Part shown: positions 23,296 through 37,700 of the stretch, piece after piece
Layout: every line of letters starts with the position of its first letter
How positions within the stretch are numbered: the stretch's first letter is position 1
Assembly: GCF_905220415.1 (NCBI RefSeq)
Contig: NC_059556.1
Span: 7,762,501-7,826,500, forward strand
DNA length: 64,000 nt
Source: Colias croceus
Taxonomy: Eukaryota; Arthropoda; Insecta; Lepidoptera; Pieridae
Reading direction: 5' to 3'
Notes under the pieces: generated by a model
Seen by the model: the letters and a program-made list of their open reading frames with translations, nothing else
Told to the model about the DNA's origin: nothing
The model's database searches: none
Translations under genes and position numbers: made by a program

Positions 23296-23708
23296 TCCTT
23301 AAATACACCAAAAGCGTCCCCAAACACATTACCACAAAAAAATTGAATAATAATATTCGATTACTGAATCAATTTTATTAAATCTTTACTTCTCTTTACC
23401 AATAGTTTCCCAAATTACGGATTAGCGAGCGTGGGGTGAATATTTTCTTCATAATTCTATTATCATGATATCTACTTGTTTTGATCGATGTATGGAATAC
23501 CATACATATAATGAGTAAGTATAAATAATATGTTGTTTTGTTTGTATGTTTCTCTTATAGTTTGCTTGACATGTTTATTAAGTATACTGTAGAGATTTAT
23601 ACATTTTTTTAAATAGTTACAAAAATTCTATGAATATTTTGAGAGTAAAAACTATCAAGAAGGTATTTTAACAAGCCCAGTAAGTATCCAATTTGAATTA
23701 TATTGATA
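23296..23708. other. AT-rich spacer
   Basis: Nothing recognised. Confidence 0.45.
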
Positions 23709-23889
23709 CTAGCAGTCGCCCCGGCTTCGCCCGTGGTACATATTTCGCAATAAAAAGTAGCCTATGTCCTTTCTCGGGTATCAAAATATCTCCATACCAA
23801 ATTTCATGCAAATTGGTTCAGTAGGCCTGATTGAGTAACAGACAGACAGACAGACAGAGTTACTTTCGCATTTATAATATTAGTATGGA
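23709..23889 (-). mobile_element. Non-autonomous Helitron-type (Lep1-like) element
   Basis: A|CTAGCAGTCGCCCCGGC ... TAGTATGGA|T on the plus strand, with internal (GACA)n. Same subfamily as 15335-15513. Confidence 0.85.
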
Positions 23890-23936
23890 TATTTTAAATA
23901 TGTTAACATGCAATAATTACCTACGGTTATAACTAA

Positions 23937-24186
23937 CTAGCTTTCCGCCCGCGGCTTCGCCCGCGCAGTCAATGAAAAACCCGCATAGTTCCCCTTCCCG
24001 TGGGATTTCCAGGATAAAACCTATCCTATGTCCCGGGGTAAAAAGTAGCCTATGTCCTTTCTCGGGTATCAAAATATCTCTATACCAAATTTCATGCAAA
24101 TTGGTTCAGTAGTTAAGGCGTGATTGAGTAACAGACAGACAGACAGAGTTACTTTCGCATTTATAATACTATAATATTAGTATGGA
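23937..24186 (-). mobile_element. Non-autonomous Helitron-type (Lep1-like) element
   Basis: A|CTAGCTTTCCGCCCGCGG ... TAGTATGGA|T. It lies 47 bp from the previous element in the same orientation and belongs to the longer subfamily (with 'cccgcatagttccc') shared with 9358-9605. Confidence 0.85.
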
Positions 24187-24625
24187 TGTAGGTTTGTTAG
24201 CTAAGTCTGAGTCCGATTGCAATCTCATACAGTTTTTAAGTAGGAAGTAACTTTTATTTGAACCCAAACTACTGAACAATATGGACAAATCTTCTATATC
24301 ATACAAAAATAAACAATTGAACTATCACTACTTTTATTACAAGTGTCACCAGAAGATCACTATATATTCGTTTATTTAAGAGTATCATAATAACATACAG
24401 TATGTTCATAATCGTCATCACAGAAGCAGTAATTACATCAATGAAACGCAATTTTCGGCCTTCTATTCCCCGCAGTTTCGCCCTACAATAATTCTTGTTA
24501 GAGCCCAATAGACACAGATAATTTTCGTGGCGGTATTTATGTTTGATACAGTTAGGCTATACAGGATGTTTTCTATCCTATAAAGTATTAAACAAATCAT
24601 TATTTATAAAAACTTTATACTTGTA
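24187..24625. other. Unassigned spacer
   Basis: AT-rich. 'ctatacaggatgtttt' near 24547 resembles the ends of the tentative MITE at 8497-8880, but no partner end is visible. Confidence 0.4.
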
Positions 24626-24827
24626 CTAGCTTCCGCCCACGACTTTGTACGTGTATCCCCGTTTTTCCCCGTTCCCGCAAGAATTTCGGGAAATCCTTTC
24701 TTAGGGGACGCCTACGATATGACATCTACCTGCATGCCAAATTTCAGCCCGATACGTCCAGTGGTTTGGGCTGTGCGTTGCTAGATCACAATATCAGTCA
24801 CCTTTGAGTTTTATATATGTATATAGA
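24626..24827 (-). mobile_element. Non-autonomous Helitron-type element (ATATAGA subfamily)
   Basis: A|CTAGCTTCCGCCCACG ... TATATAGA|T on the plus strand. The middle ('tttcagcccgatacgtcca', 'ggtttgggctgtgcgttg') is the complement of 6124-6339, so these two form one subfamily. Confidence 0.8.
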
Positions 24828-26225
24828 TTAAGAAATAACATTTATAAAGGAGAGATAAAACAATATTCCTAACATGTAATATATTTTTACGTATATTTAA
24901 GTGCAAGTCCAATTCAACATTTAATTATTTATATATCTATACACTTTTTAATAGATTACTGTACACTTTACAATATACGTATCATATTTAAAAGATTATT
25001 AAACTGTTATCATAAAAAAAAATCACTCATATCTTCTTACATTTGAAAGGCTACACTTACATTTACCAAGTTATAAACTTACACAAAACTTACAATAATC
25101 CCATATTACAAAATCTCTACCACCTATCTATCTAAAAGGAGCACCCTATACACAGAATACGATATGAATGTTGCATGATATTCCTTGATATTATTTACCG
25201 CACCCCCGCTATAAACCTGTCGCCAATGAAGACAAACTGCGGACATCTTGTGGCCATACTTCGCTTTTTTGCTTGACCCTACAGGCCATTACGTTTATAT
25301 TAAAACGTGGTCATTGAATTGTTCTTGGATTTTTTTGTAGTATGAATCGTATTGTTATGGATATTGGAAAATAAAGTGGGAGGAAATTTTCGATTTATAT
25401 GTTCTAACTCAAAACTTTACTATTTGTGTAAGATTATAAAGGTGAGTATAAAAATATTTGTAAATATAAATAGGAACAGTTAGGTAAGTAATGTATTCTT
25501 AGCTTAGGTAAGCTGGAAAGATTATTTTCTTCTAAGTATAAATAAAATAAAAGAATAAGAAATCGCTGAGGTTTTTTTTTTTTAATTTTCAACAGACGTC
25601 CCAAAGACTCCATGGCTCCATGGCTCTCATTTCGTTGCCTTTTCTTTTCCTTGCATTTTAATTTACTTCTGGTCTTCGTTTAACACTTAAAATGAATCTC
25701 AAATTTTAGGTATTAGAAAATGTCATGATAGTATAAACTAATCTAAAATATTTGACCCCTCACGCCATTCCAAAATAAACAGCTATTATCCATAATATTC
25801 AATTATCATAAATAACACACAAACAGAAATACAAACCAATCAGGCAATTGGAAATAAATGTAATCCGCGTGAAACGTCAGTGGACACGTGTATGCAAATC
25901 CATTTATTTGCATTCACAGTATCCAGTCACTGTCGAGTCATTGGCTTATAAGTTGAATTATTGAAACATTACATTAAAGTGCTTAAAAATTAAACTATAC
26001 GAAAATTTGGTGTAAGATTTTCTAATTATTTATAACAAGACCTAACAAGGCAAGTTTATTTTCCTCAATAAAAGGAATTTTATTATTATTATTATATATT
26101 TTTCTGTGATTATTATTACCAAATGTAGAGCATAAACTAGAGTTTTGAAATTTTATTTTTTATAATTTTTTTTTATTTGGTGCGTCCTTTTATCTTACTA
26201 TATCTAATTATATCATCATCATAAT
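24828..26225. other. AT-rich intergenic stretch
   Basis: Nothing recognised on either strand. Confidence 0.5.
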
Positions 26226-26420
26226 TATGATGATGATGAATTACATTCATCACAGCCTCGCTATAGCCATGCTACTCGCTTGTTAACCGCCTCATTGATA
26301 CAGTGGTCAACGCGTGAGCGTAGAACCGATGTGTCCAGAGTTCGATTCTAGGTGGGGACGACGAAAAAAAAGCAGCTATGCAACTCCCTGATGCAGCTTG
26401 CTATAATCGTTGGAATTATT
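26226..26420 (+). repeat. tRNA-derived SINE-like fragment
   Basis: A pol III B-box-like GAGTTCGATTCTAGG (26338 onward) is preceded at the right distance by 'cagtggtcaacgcgtgag', resembling a tRNA D-arm/A box. No full cloverleaf folds. 'gcagcttgctataatcgttg' follows as a possible SINE body. The boundaries are uncertain. Confidence 0.5.
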
Positions 26421-29107
26421 AGAAGCGGGAGTAGTTTTTCTGATTATCTGTAACAAAGAAACAAGCATAAAAATAATTACGTTCTCAAAAATCAGAAGTG
26501 ATAATTTGTTGCTAATAATATTATAAATTTTCCAAATTAGGAGTTAGGTACCTAGGTACTTGAATGCGAAATTTTAAACTACGAACGTACTAAATGTACG
26601 AACAAAAAAATAACGACTAATTGGTCTGACATGCTTATAAAATGTTGTTCTGACAAAATATAACTAGCGAAAAGCGCCATTATTTCGCAGCTTTAATATT
26701 TTTTATATTACAATTGTAAAGTTCAATCAGGCGGCCAGACGGAATTTGTATATTTTTAACAAAACGAATGCCATAGTCCCTTTGTTTATCGAAGGGGAAA
26801 TAATTAGAACAGATTCGAACGTCGAAAGGGAAGGAAATAAGAGAAAAACAATAATAATTCATCAGGTAAAAGAGGATAATCCTGATTTTTAACAATGGGA
26901 CGAAAAAAGCACTCGGGAATACGGAGGGAAGAAAATTAGCAATTATATTATAGAAAATTTCATTTGGAACGCGATACGCGGAAACTTATCCCATAATTAG
27001 CGTGTTTAAAATGTTACATTAAAATATTTTTTGTGTACACCATTTTTTGTTTTTATTATTTTAACTGTGTCTTATGATTTATTATGGCTTATATTACCTA
27101 TATTCTGTGGTCATTATGATAGTACATAATTATGAATCGAACATGTTACTCTATAACAGATTAAATTTAAAGAAAGACTGCATACAAAAGAGTAGTGCTA
27201 TACTTCCATTTATTGTATTGTATTTAGACGAACATATCTATATATAGATACATTATATCTCTAGCCCCTCACCCCTTTGTATTATTCATTGCAAAATAAC
27301 TATTTATTCATTACAAAACTATTTTCTAGATATAACAAAATCAAGATTAAATAACAAATCAACACAATATTTTCACCGTAAAGGTCATTGAATCACGAGA
27401 TTAATTCTATTAATTTATTGCAAATCCATTAAAAGTATTGTCTTACACCACTTGTAGGTATTTAAAACCATTTAATTCGGGATCGAGTTAGTAAGTAGAT
27501 CTGATCAATTATTGCACCCTTAGTTATAAATATGTAGCAGTCTTTAGATATTCGGACAGATGGCATTATCGGTAGGGGATGAATTTCATATTTGTCCTAT
27601 AGATGTACACTAATTTTAACTAATAATGATAACGATAAGTGAAATAAATTAAAAACTAAAAAGTAATATAAGTTTTTTCATAAGGTTAATAAACAATAAA
27701 TTTAATTTTTAACTAATTACGCAGTAATCCAGTATTTTGAATTGGCAAAGAAAATATGATATATACAAAACTTTTCTTATCTTTCTATTATTAGAATAGA
27801 TCCAGTAATAAATAGTTAATTTTGATATTGTTGTAGATTTAATATAAAGTAAAAGTAAAGACACAACAAGACATTACTTTCATAATTTTCTAAAAAAATA
27901 ATGAATTTAAACAACCATCAATTCCTAATTTTTTTCTAATTTTCCACCAAAAATTAGCACCTAAAATAACTTGCAATACAATTTAAAGTTATAAGTGATT
28001 TGACAGGATATATCTGACAATGATAGATCACGCTTGACCCCCTGTATTGTATAGAATTGCAACCCCTCTGTATTGAATATGTTTGAGTGTGAATTCGTAT
28101 GCTATTTAATATTTGAAAGTTATTTGATTTGCGTAGTTCAATGTTTTTATTGTTGTATGTAATTGAATAATTAGGGTTTTTGAGTGTAATCCTGGTCTTA
28201 TTAAAAGTTTGTGCTCAAAATCTAACTCAAACTGTTTCTCTATAATACAATAACATAAACAATCGAATAAGGTAACTATACAAAAAACAGAGAAAAATTA
28301 TTCAATCGATAATAATCAAAAAAACAAAAAAACGTGGGCGTTGAACCCCCGTTTTATGTAATTTTATCAAATATAACTCCGTGCTCAAGTTATAGGTATC
28401 ATAGTTAAACAGACTACAAAAATGATACATTTCTATGACAGGCGCTTAAATTTACTCCGTATAATAATATAAGACCTATACATAGAAACTTTCATATAAC
28501 ATAATAATTTCAAAGATAGATTAAGTTGTAACAGACAGAAAAGACAACCCACAATACAATACAAATAACAGGCAAGCGCCTAATGGCAAGGTAATTTAGT
28601 ATTTCAGGAACACTGCACCATCTTCAAAACAACATGTGCATAAGAACACTTACGCTATACATTGAACGCTCTATATTAAATACAGAAGTCTCTAGTCGTT
28701 CTAGAGCAGCAATGTAATGTGTACATGAAAATAGTATCGCAAAAGAGTTTAGTAGAAATGATATAGTTGTTATCAAAGGTTTAAGGGTACAGTTTTGTTG
28801 TTGACTTCAAGTTAATGTATTCCGGTGTATTGTTCGCGGCAGACGGTTATAAATGTTAGTATTAAACTGTTTGGCTATTTACTATGATAAAGTTATTAGA
28901 TAATAGATATATCTTTTTAAAATCGATATTTTCTTTTTTTACTTGAATACCCCGGGTTTCGTACAAACTTCTGGCTGTAATATGATGAAGGCTTTTTATT
29001 TATTGTACTAAAACAATTGATGGTTCTTACTTGAAATTCCTTTCTTAAAGTTTATCTATACCTTCAATGCCATTTATTTGGAAAATATGGTTTTGTGGGG
29101 GCAAATA
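26421..29107. other. AT-rich intergenic stretch
   Basis: About 2.7 kb without recognisable genes or transposon ends. Confidence 0.5.
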
Positions 29108-29284
29108 TCTTAATATATATAAATCTCGTGTCACAATGTTTGTCCTCAATGGACTCCTAAACCACTTAACCGATTATAATAAAATTCGCACACCATGTGC
29201 AGTTCGATCCAACTTGAGAGATAGGATAGTTTAAATCTCAAAACGTTTTAGAAAAAGCGGGCGAAGCCGCGGGCGGTAAGCTAG
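29108..29284 (+). mobile_element. Non-autonomous Helitron-type element (divergent body)
   Basis: Starts A|TCTTAATATATATAAATC and ends GGTAAGCTAG|T, with the hairpin block 'gcgggcgaagccgcgggc' just upstream. The interior ('cctaaaccacttaaccgatt') differs from the other copies, so it is a separate subfamily with shared ends. Confidence 0.75.
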
Positions 29285-31127
29285 TAATTATATATATTAT
29301 TTATATATATTATTATTATATATTATTTATAGGCAATGAACTACGAAGTGAGTTCATTCTTTAAGTTAATAAACTATTTACATTAGATTACAACAAGATA
29401 GACAAATTAAACATTATTAACAAATATCAAATTAAACTTTTTAGATTAATCAAATATAGTAATTAGAAATCACCTAATCGACAACAATCCACAATCTTCT
29501 AATTAAAACAGATTACTCTAGAATTTCGCAAAACAGAGAGATTTGCCCAAATTAATCACAGATAGCATCGACAACTTGCCTTTTAACAGATTGTCGATTC
29601 TACTTACAATTCCGTAGACTTGATGGTAAATAATTAATTTTACTAATAGCGTAGTTTGTCACGGCCTTTCCGACCTCGCTTTGATATTGTTTTAGTTATG
29701 GAAATGTAAGGGATTAGTTGTTATAAGACTCCAGATATTAAAGGTATATAGTTCAGAAGTGTCCTTTTGTGGTTTGGGGCGCTTTTCAGTGATATTATGT
29801 TGATTGTTTCTCTTTATTTACATGTGCAAAACGTTATCAATTGGGACGCTTAACATCAGGTAAGATCGAGGTCAAATGCCTGAACAGTCAAGAATAAAAA
29901 AATACACCGGAAAAATCAAATAGCATGGTTTATTAAGTTTAATTATCTAGCCACTAGCGTATTAAGAAGACCTCTTCACCCAATTTCAGGACCTAAGACT
30001 TAGGGAAGGAAAGAAGAAATCTTACCTTACGTGTTGATTGGTTGCGTTTGAAACTGAATAATTTTAAAATACCTATATAGAAGCGCATAAAAATTTAAAA
30101 CAATTCATTCAAAGTCTCATAAAATAGATGTTTTGTATCGAATAGTACTTGAATGCAAATGTTCAAACGGAAAACCTTGTAATAACTTGACAATTGGAAT
30201 CTCAATTTCGCTAAAATCACTTCGATAAATCGTCCAAATAGTTATTGACAAACAAACAGGCTGTTTTGAATTTCTTAGCGATGGATACCCGATGCTCTTA
30301 GACACGCTTGGATCCGTATGAACAATACTAACTATAAGAATGATAAGCAAATAAATAACTTCATCTTCGCGTGTGTATTAAAATTTGAACGTTTTAAGAT
30401 TTGATTAAATTTTTAAATCGGTAATTGGATAACAACTTTTTTTTAAGAAGCACTCAAATTATTTTACTTCTTTCTTAAGAGAAAGAAAGGACAAGGTAAG
30501 ACATGCGCGTTTTACGTTTAAGAGTTTTTTTTCGTAGTAGTCAACTAGTATTTCATGGAAAAATAACTTTCGTTTTATTTCAAAGTTTGTCAATTTTATT
30601 CACAAAGTCGTAAAACGCTTACGTTTATCTCACTATCTCATGATTAATTTTGATAAATTATAAATTAATTTTTGTTCCCCATTCTTCCCAACACTGAATC
30701 ACACCATCTTAAGCATCATAGACCCGGGTGTCAGGCCATAACAATAAACTGAAGAGCCCTATTTACATATGTATTACCGCTTAAAATGTTTGACAGTTTG
30801 AAACGCATTGTTCCACGGGTTCGAAGGGCTTTGTACTTTGAAGTGGTTCTATGATTTAGTGGACCATCTCATCTTGGATAGAGGATACGTTTTGATAGTA
30901 AGTTTGTAATAGTTGAATAGTCTGTTGTTAATAATTATAATAAGTACTTAAATGTACATGTATTAGTGTGAGAGCTAAAATTTTGATAAATATTTAATGT
31001 AGTTGTGTCCAAGTATGATTCCGTCAAGAGTTTAGTTTAGATAGGTATCTATCAGCATAATCTGTATTATATTATCAATAGATTCAAAAATATAAAAACT
31101 TTACGGCGTTGTAAGGGCGATATCTCT
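29285..31127. other. AT-rich intergenic stretch with TA-rich low complexity at its start
   Basis: 29286-29330 is an (AT)n/(ATT)n low-complexity run. No gene recognised. A 77-codon minus-strand frame near 30117-30350 has no domain or splice context. Confidence 0.45.
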
Positions 31128-31390
31128 CGTAAATATTTTTTCGACGACGCGGTAGAGTAACTGCCTACTGAGCCGACGGTCCCGGGCTCGATCCCCGGTC
31201 AGGGCAAATATTTGTGTGATGAACTCAATTATTTGTTCTTGGGTCTGGGTGTTATTATCTATACATGTATTTATTAAATATTATATTTATCGTCACCTAG
31301 TACCCACAACACAAGCCTTAATTGAGCTTACTGTGGGACTAGGTCGATTTGTGTAATAATGTCCTATAATATTTATTTATTATTTATTAT
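31128..31390 (+). repeat. tRNA-derived SINE, family 1, copy 1
   Basis: The head is a degenerate tRNA with A-box-like 'cgcggtagagtaactgcc' and B box GGCTCGATCCCC (31187). The body is 'aaatatttgtgtgatgaac', 'tgggtctgggtgttatt', 'cctagtacccacaacacaag' and 'gtgtaataatgtcctataat', followed by an ATTT-rich tail. Close copy on the minus strand at 43475-43733. Confidence 0.8.
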
Positions 31391-31757
31391 AAAGCCCTGG
31401 AATAAGAGATGCAAGTTTTATATCGGATCTTTTATAAATATTTCATCTTCTCGTTTTAGAACACGTATCAAGTAATGATTGATCAAATCCGCCATTACAA
31501 ATACATTAAAATATCAAATCTATTATAAATTGTATACAGCCATCAATTTTCTTGCGTCATCGGAAGAGCGCGTGCCACTGATCCATCATACTTGATACAT
31601 TTATCGTGACCGTTTCAATTCAATTTGTAATCGAATTATATTCTACAATTTCTATTTACACGCGATTCTCATGTAAAATGTCTCTTTCCCTATTCATTTG
31701 TTGAATTTATTCCAATTAAATATTTAGGAGAATGTTAAAAGTGTCTCTCAGATTTTT
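31391..31757. other. AT-rich spacer
   Basis: Nothing recognised. Confidence 0.45.
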
Positions 31758-31933
31758 GAAGTGAAAACTTCTTTAGCGGCGTTGGGTATAAAATCTTAAA
31801 CTCGCGTCAGGACACGTGACCTGATCGAAAAAGCAGACGGATTTTTTTTTAGCCCTTATATTCCATGCGTAAGACGGATACCATTCCAAAATATCAAACA
31901 TGCTGAACGTTAATATAATCAAGTTTTCACTTC
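31758..31933. mobile_element. MITE-like element with GAAGTGAAAACTTC ends
   Basis: GAAGTGAAAACTTCTTTA at 31758 and CAAGTTTTCACTTC ending at 31933 form inverted ends resembling those of 7376-7600 and 36843-37065, but the interior is different. Followed by a short GC-rich hairpin 'cactcccggagtg'. Tentative family relation. Confidence 0.5.
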
Positions 31934-34900
31934 TACCGGCACTCCCGGAGTGCAACCCGTCTTTTTTATAATGTTCAGGTCAGTCTGACAGTGCTATCCC
32001 CAAATTAAATGAACTGAAGATAGTAATTGAAAAAGTCCTACAAACAAAAACTCATTAAGCACAAAAATAATAATCTACATAACACCACTATTAAAAAACT
32101 ATTAAAATCATTCCCCTGTGAAACCAAATGGCTATTTGAATCGTATGAAATCCCGACACGGGTGTACAAGCTCGTTTTGTTTAAAACAAAGGACGAACGC
32201 GTTGGAAATTTAATTTTGATACTCGCGACAACACCACAATTGTAAATACAGAACGTGGATGTAGAGAACTAGATATTACCGTTTTATTTGTTGCATTGGA
32301 ATGTAGACATTGATTTTTATGAAATTACGAATTTTAAACGCCATTCTCTCAAAAAGGAGGAAATATTTGACGTATTAACAAAATTAATGGAATAATAAAT
32401 GATTTGAAAAAAATTTTGACTGTAAGTAATGCTAGTAAATTTACATTATATAAGCATAAATCATAAATCAGTCTCCTGGCAGGAAAGGGACACACACTGC
32501 TTATCATTAGATCAATCAATCATTACGATTAGATCAATAGATCATCAGTATCTGGATTCGTATGAATGTTACGAAAATTGTTATATACCTATCTAATTAA
32601 AGCATTGGTAATATAATACTAAGGAAAATGTAAAACAAATTGGTATAAAATTTACTCCAAAATATAATTTTATATTGGCTCTATTATAACAATGAACTAC
32701 ACTTCATTCTTTTGCTGCAATTAAATAAAATATGTCATTATTCATATTAATAATATTATTAACAAAAAACAAAATTTCCTCGTAACCCTTCCAGCGCTGT
32801 ACCCCACCAGTCGTGTCGGATTTACCCGTCGCAAAGCCGAAGTACGGATCAAGCTAGCTTTGCGAACGCCGTCGCGTAACATTTACACTAATTGCGATAC
32901 GATACATCGAACGAGGATTTGCCTATCTGACGCTAAGTCCCGGGTTTGAAATTAGCGTTTATTATTCAGTGGTAATTTAGAGCTATTTGGTATGTAAACA
33001 GTGATGTCGTGACAGCTGTGCAACGCGGTTGTTGTAGTTAGTTTTAGTGGTTATAAATTAAATTATTTTTACATAATTATTTAATATGATTATGTTCAGC
33101 ATGATATTTTGATATCTCACATTATTCTCTGCTGTCTTGGTATCTGATATTTTATGGAAACGAATTTATTTCATTTAAATTATAAATTCGTGTGTGGACA
33201 TAAAGATGTTTATTATGCTGAAGCTATTTAGCAATTTAAACAAAGTTTATGTATGGGTTACGTTACGGTATCAATCGATTCAATATGAAAAATTATTGAA
33301 CAAACCTAAACCAAAACTTTATCTAAATCTCAATCACTTCAACAATTTTCATCTGTTACAAGAAAAGAAATAACCCGCAATTAATCACGCATAACCTAAA
33401 ACAATTTCCACCATCGCCCGGTCTATTAGACCGACTCCGTACATCTATCAATGTCGCAACTAATTCTCGGACACGATAAAGTTAAACACGGTGAACGTGA
33501 CATCGAATGTTTTTCCCGCTGCGAATTATTTGGGATTGGACAAATAGTTCTCGAGTGGACGTGAGAGGGTTAGATAGCTTGCGGTTAATGCGATGAAATG
33601 GATTTTTTGTACCATGTTTACTGAGGGTTAAGTACTTTTTGTGATGTGATGTTTAATTTACGATTTTGTGGACATTGTAATAGGTGTATACTTACTTGTA
33701 CTTTGTGTGTTGTAATTTGTAAACACCGAAACATACTTTTGTTGACTTTTTGTTTACGTCTAAGTAAATATATTTAACAATACGAACGCAAGTTATCAAT
33801 ATTCATTCATCATCATCATTCATTAAAAAGTAAACATATGATCCAATCCATTCCATTTCATTTAGGAATAGCAAATACTTCTCATAATTTCTATTGAAAT
33901 TAAAAAAGGGTCACAGTAATTCGAACGGTTTAATAATAAACAATAATTCAACTTCAAATGATTTATTCCCAAGTTGAAATGTTCTCAAAAATACATCAAT
34001 GATTCCCATATTAACACAATATGTATTAGCACATTAAATCCAAGATTCTCACACTTAAATCACTATAAGTACTCAAAATCGCATTTTAAAAGTACCAGCA
34101 CGCGTGTTAAGCTCTTGTAATCATGCGTGATCAATTGAGTGTTATAGAAACCATTAAACATCGCTAAATACAAGTCAACACGCCCTGTAGTTTATATTTC
34201 AATTTGATTTTATAATTCCACACTTTATACTAAAACCACCTCTATTCCAATCTGCCTTAAAGTGTAAAATCCTATAGCTGAAACGGGTATTTTCTTTCGA
34301 ACGACACGCGTCTTTACAGTTGAGTAGATTTGTGTCGTTTGTCATATTTAAAAGTTAAATTATTGCAGCGTGAGAATAGGGTTGATAGTCGATCTCATAG
34401 CGCTTCTTTAATTATACAGGGTGATATTTGCATACGTGGGTTGGTAAGGCGTTTTGTTTGTGCTGTTGTTTACTAAATATTTGTTTTATTTATGTAGTTA
34501 TGATTTAGTACGATATTGCATGTTATAATCCATGTGACTTCATTTGCGAAAAATTAATTTAGGGAAAGGATTAGAATATTAATAGACACTCTTATTCGTT
34601 TGTAATGTAGAATTTTAATTGAAAATCTGATTTTGGAAATTTGGATCTGGATAAAATATGCTTAGAAGTGAAATGAATGAAGTGAAGTGAATGCGTGAAA
34701 ATAGAATATAAAGACCGTACCTACATTTGTAGATTCTGTAACGTCATAATATATTTGGATAGTTATACATGTAATAGAAAATAGAAATGTGTATACTTAC
34801 GAATTATTTATATCTACATTCCTCTTACTAGCGTAAATACCATATTATAAACATATCCAATACCCATACCATAAAAATGCCTTTTACACAACACGATTAT

Positions 34901-36842
34901 TTTCTAAATAATATCGTCACTCCCCCAGGGTATCGATTGTAACGGGTCACTGTCCGATGTCAGGATATTGAACTAATATTGCAGTTGAATAATCCAATTA
35001 GCGGAATGTCGGTCCTTTGATCTTGTCTTTGAATACAACCCTGATGTTGTAATTGTTTTATGTAATATCGGTGTAAATGTAGTAGAGTAATGTACAGTTA
35101 TGGGCATAATTAAGAAGCTCTTGTGACTCGAATGATATGAATTATGATTTATGACAATTGTTGTCAAGTGTGTGTGTGTTAATTAGAAGTAAGTAAGCAA
35201 GTAGTAGACGTCCTGAAAGGCTGGCATAGTAGTAGTATTAGTAAGTAAGTAGTGTTTGCACTTGGTCAGCGTGGTTGATTATGGCCCTGTAACCTCATAG
35301 AGGCCCGTGTTCCGGCAGTAGGAACATAATATTATGATATTAAGTACATATAATGAATAAGTAAGTAGTATCATAAATGGACCGTCTATAAAAATACCTA
35401 AATTGGCATTTATGTCACCAAGTTCATGGCGAAATAGTTGATTCTGGAAAATGAATAAAGATTGGTGAATAGCTCTGCACATAATATTTTTTGGTCAAAA
35501 AAAAAAACTTCACAGATAACTAACCATTATCTAAATCTCATACAAAATACACAGTTCCATTAAGGTTCCCTACGAAAGCTTTGGACATCATTAATCTTGG
35601 TGTATGTAAATTTCGACACAACGGGTCGAAACTGGTCATCCATTATTATGTGTCTCCGGTCATCGCTCATGGAAACTTTGCACTTTTTAAACGTCACGTT
35701 AAGATTAAACTTTGTTATCGTTACTCTATTTTATTCAGATACATGGCAAAATTTCCATTATAGTTGAATATTTACTGCAGCTTTTTTGTCAGGGCAATTA
35801 CTAATGTACACATCACGTTCTAATACCTATGGAGGAAAATGAGTAAAGGCCATCGTGGAATTTTAACGATATTTCTGTTGGAAATTGAACCAAATACTTG
35901 CGTATATACATAAGCAGTACTAAAATTATAAAGTTTTTTGAACTATCAAAGGAATAGCCGCATAAAAAAACGTTAAATGTTATAAAATTCAAATATAAAA
36001 TAGTCTAGGACTTTATTAACAGAATAGAAGTCTCCGCATTATTGAATCATCTCATTCATACGATTGAAAATGCAAGAACACGTAAAGAAATCTCTGAATG
36101 GCCATTACTCTCGTAAATCGTCATGATATAAAACGCTTCGTCCGTTCCCTATTCCACAAAACGCTTGTCCATCCTGATGGATGCCCGCACGTTCAAAAAC
36201 GCTCAAAAGATTCCACGCAAATGACTACAGTTTAAATTTAAACCTTACAACTCTAATCTTAAGGTTTAAAATCGTATACATCACATGAACAGTGAAACAG
36301 CAATCTTCGTGGTGAAAAATCAGATAAAGTTGTTAAAAAACGACAGCAATTACTTCAGAGCTATCTATTGGATTTTCGAGATAAAACAAGGATTTTATTT
36401 GTAATTCGAAAGCGTCAGATGTCAGGGTAATCCGCCAATTAAAATGGAATTCTATACGTCATTAAAATGCGGAAAAATTTAACAAAAATTTGAGCCTAAT
36501 TATGGGGTGTTTACCGCAAATGATGTATGGATTACAGAGTTGTTTTGTAAGAATTTGAATAAACTTACCTTAATGTAGGTATTAAATTCAGATTTATGTG
36601 AATGATTCTTTATAGGTAGTATTCCTTCGGGACAAACTATCTGAGCAAGTTACGTTTTATGAGCGTAGAGATGTGACTAGCAATAACAATTTTTAAATAT
36701 ATTATACCCATATTGGTATAATATTAACAACAACTTTAGAGTGCGTATAAGTTAATGCAAATACATAATATTTACTATCGAAAAAATCAGTCCTTATATT
36801 TTACGAAAAAGCTGTATTTTTTTTATAAAACCGTTATATTAA
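31934..36842. other. Long AT-rich stretch with two GC-richer blocks
   Basis: No gene recognised in ~4.9 kb. The blocks at about 32790-32950 and 33410-33560 are noticeably richer in CpG and G+C than the surroundings and have no obvious repeat features. They are candidates for conserved regulatory DNA. Short open frames here carry no motifs. Confidence 0.4.
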
Positions 36843-37065
36843 ATGTGTGCGTGTAGGTACTAGTGTACACAGGTAAGAAGTGAAACTTCTTTATGACATT
36901 ATTTTTCAAAAAATAATTTACTATAATATGAAACTTTACAGAAATACGTCGAATCACGCGTCCATAGAAATAAGAAAAAGATGGTGAAAAATGTCACGCG
37001 TATCGAAAAAATGTTACATTAAATTTTTATCCAACCCCGATTAAGAAGTTTCACTTCAATAATTA
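36843..37065 (+). mobile_element. GAAGTGAAACTTC repeat, copy 2
   Basis: Matches the reverse complement of 7376-7600 through 'gtgtgcgtgta', 'gtaagaagtgaaacttcttt', 'agaaaaagatgg', 'cacgcgt', 'tccaacccc' and 'aagaagtttcacttcaataa'. The conserved flank outside GAAGTGAAAC shows that the element is larger than its obvious inverted ends. Confidence 0.7.
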
Positions 37066-37700
37066 AAAAATATTCTATAGATATTTTAGTTATTGCTCTA
37101 TCAAGTTCTTTATACAACTTTCGTATCAAGATTTGCGTCTAATATATTATGTACAAGTCCTTGTACATATACTACACGCATATCAAATAATGTCAAATAT
37201 TTCACGCTACATATATTCGTATGAATTATGTACGTTAGCACTTTGAGAGCAATTACCAGGTTTCCATTACATAACTCAACGATCATTTCACTGAAGGTGT
37301 GGTTGCTAAACATGGATTGAGTTAGGTATAATTTAATTTATTTAAAATTCAATTGTGCAAAAGAGCAGCTTGCTCTATGATATTTTGCAGACTAGATAAT
37401 ACGTAAGAGCGTGTTTACATGTTCAAGATCATGCTTTTGATATTCATTTTATTCATATGTTTGTTCAATGGTATGTTTTACAAATTCACTTTTATTGTCA
37501 TAATAATTGATTGAATTTAAACAATTGTTTAATATTAAATAACTCAATCTCTGTTTTGTATGAAATAATCAATTGCATATTTTAGCTCAATGATTCACCC
37601 TGAACAGAAATTACACAATAAAAATGAAATTGTACTTCGACATTCACAAACTTGTATTTAATGCATGTCTCTATATGAATGAAAAATGAATACCTATATA
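37066..37700. other. AT-rich spacer
   Basis: Nothing recognised. Confidence 0.45.

Noticed and set aside
24547..24600. Second TATACAGG element
   Set aside because: Only one end motif ('ctatacaggatgtttt') is visible; no matching inverted end nearby.
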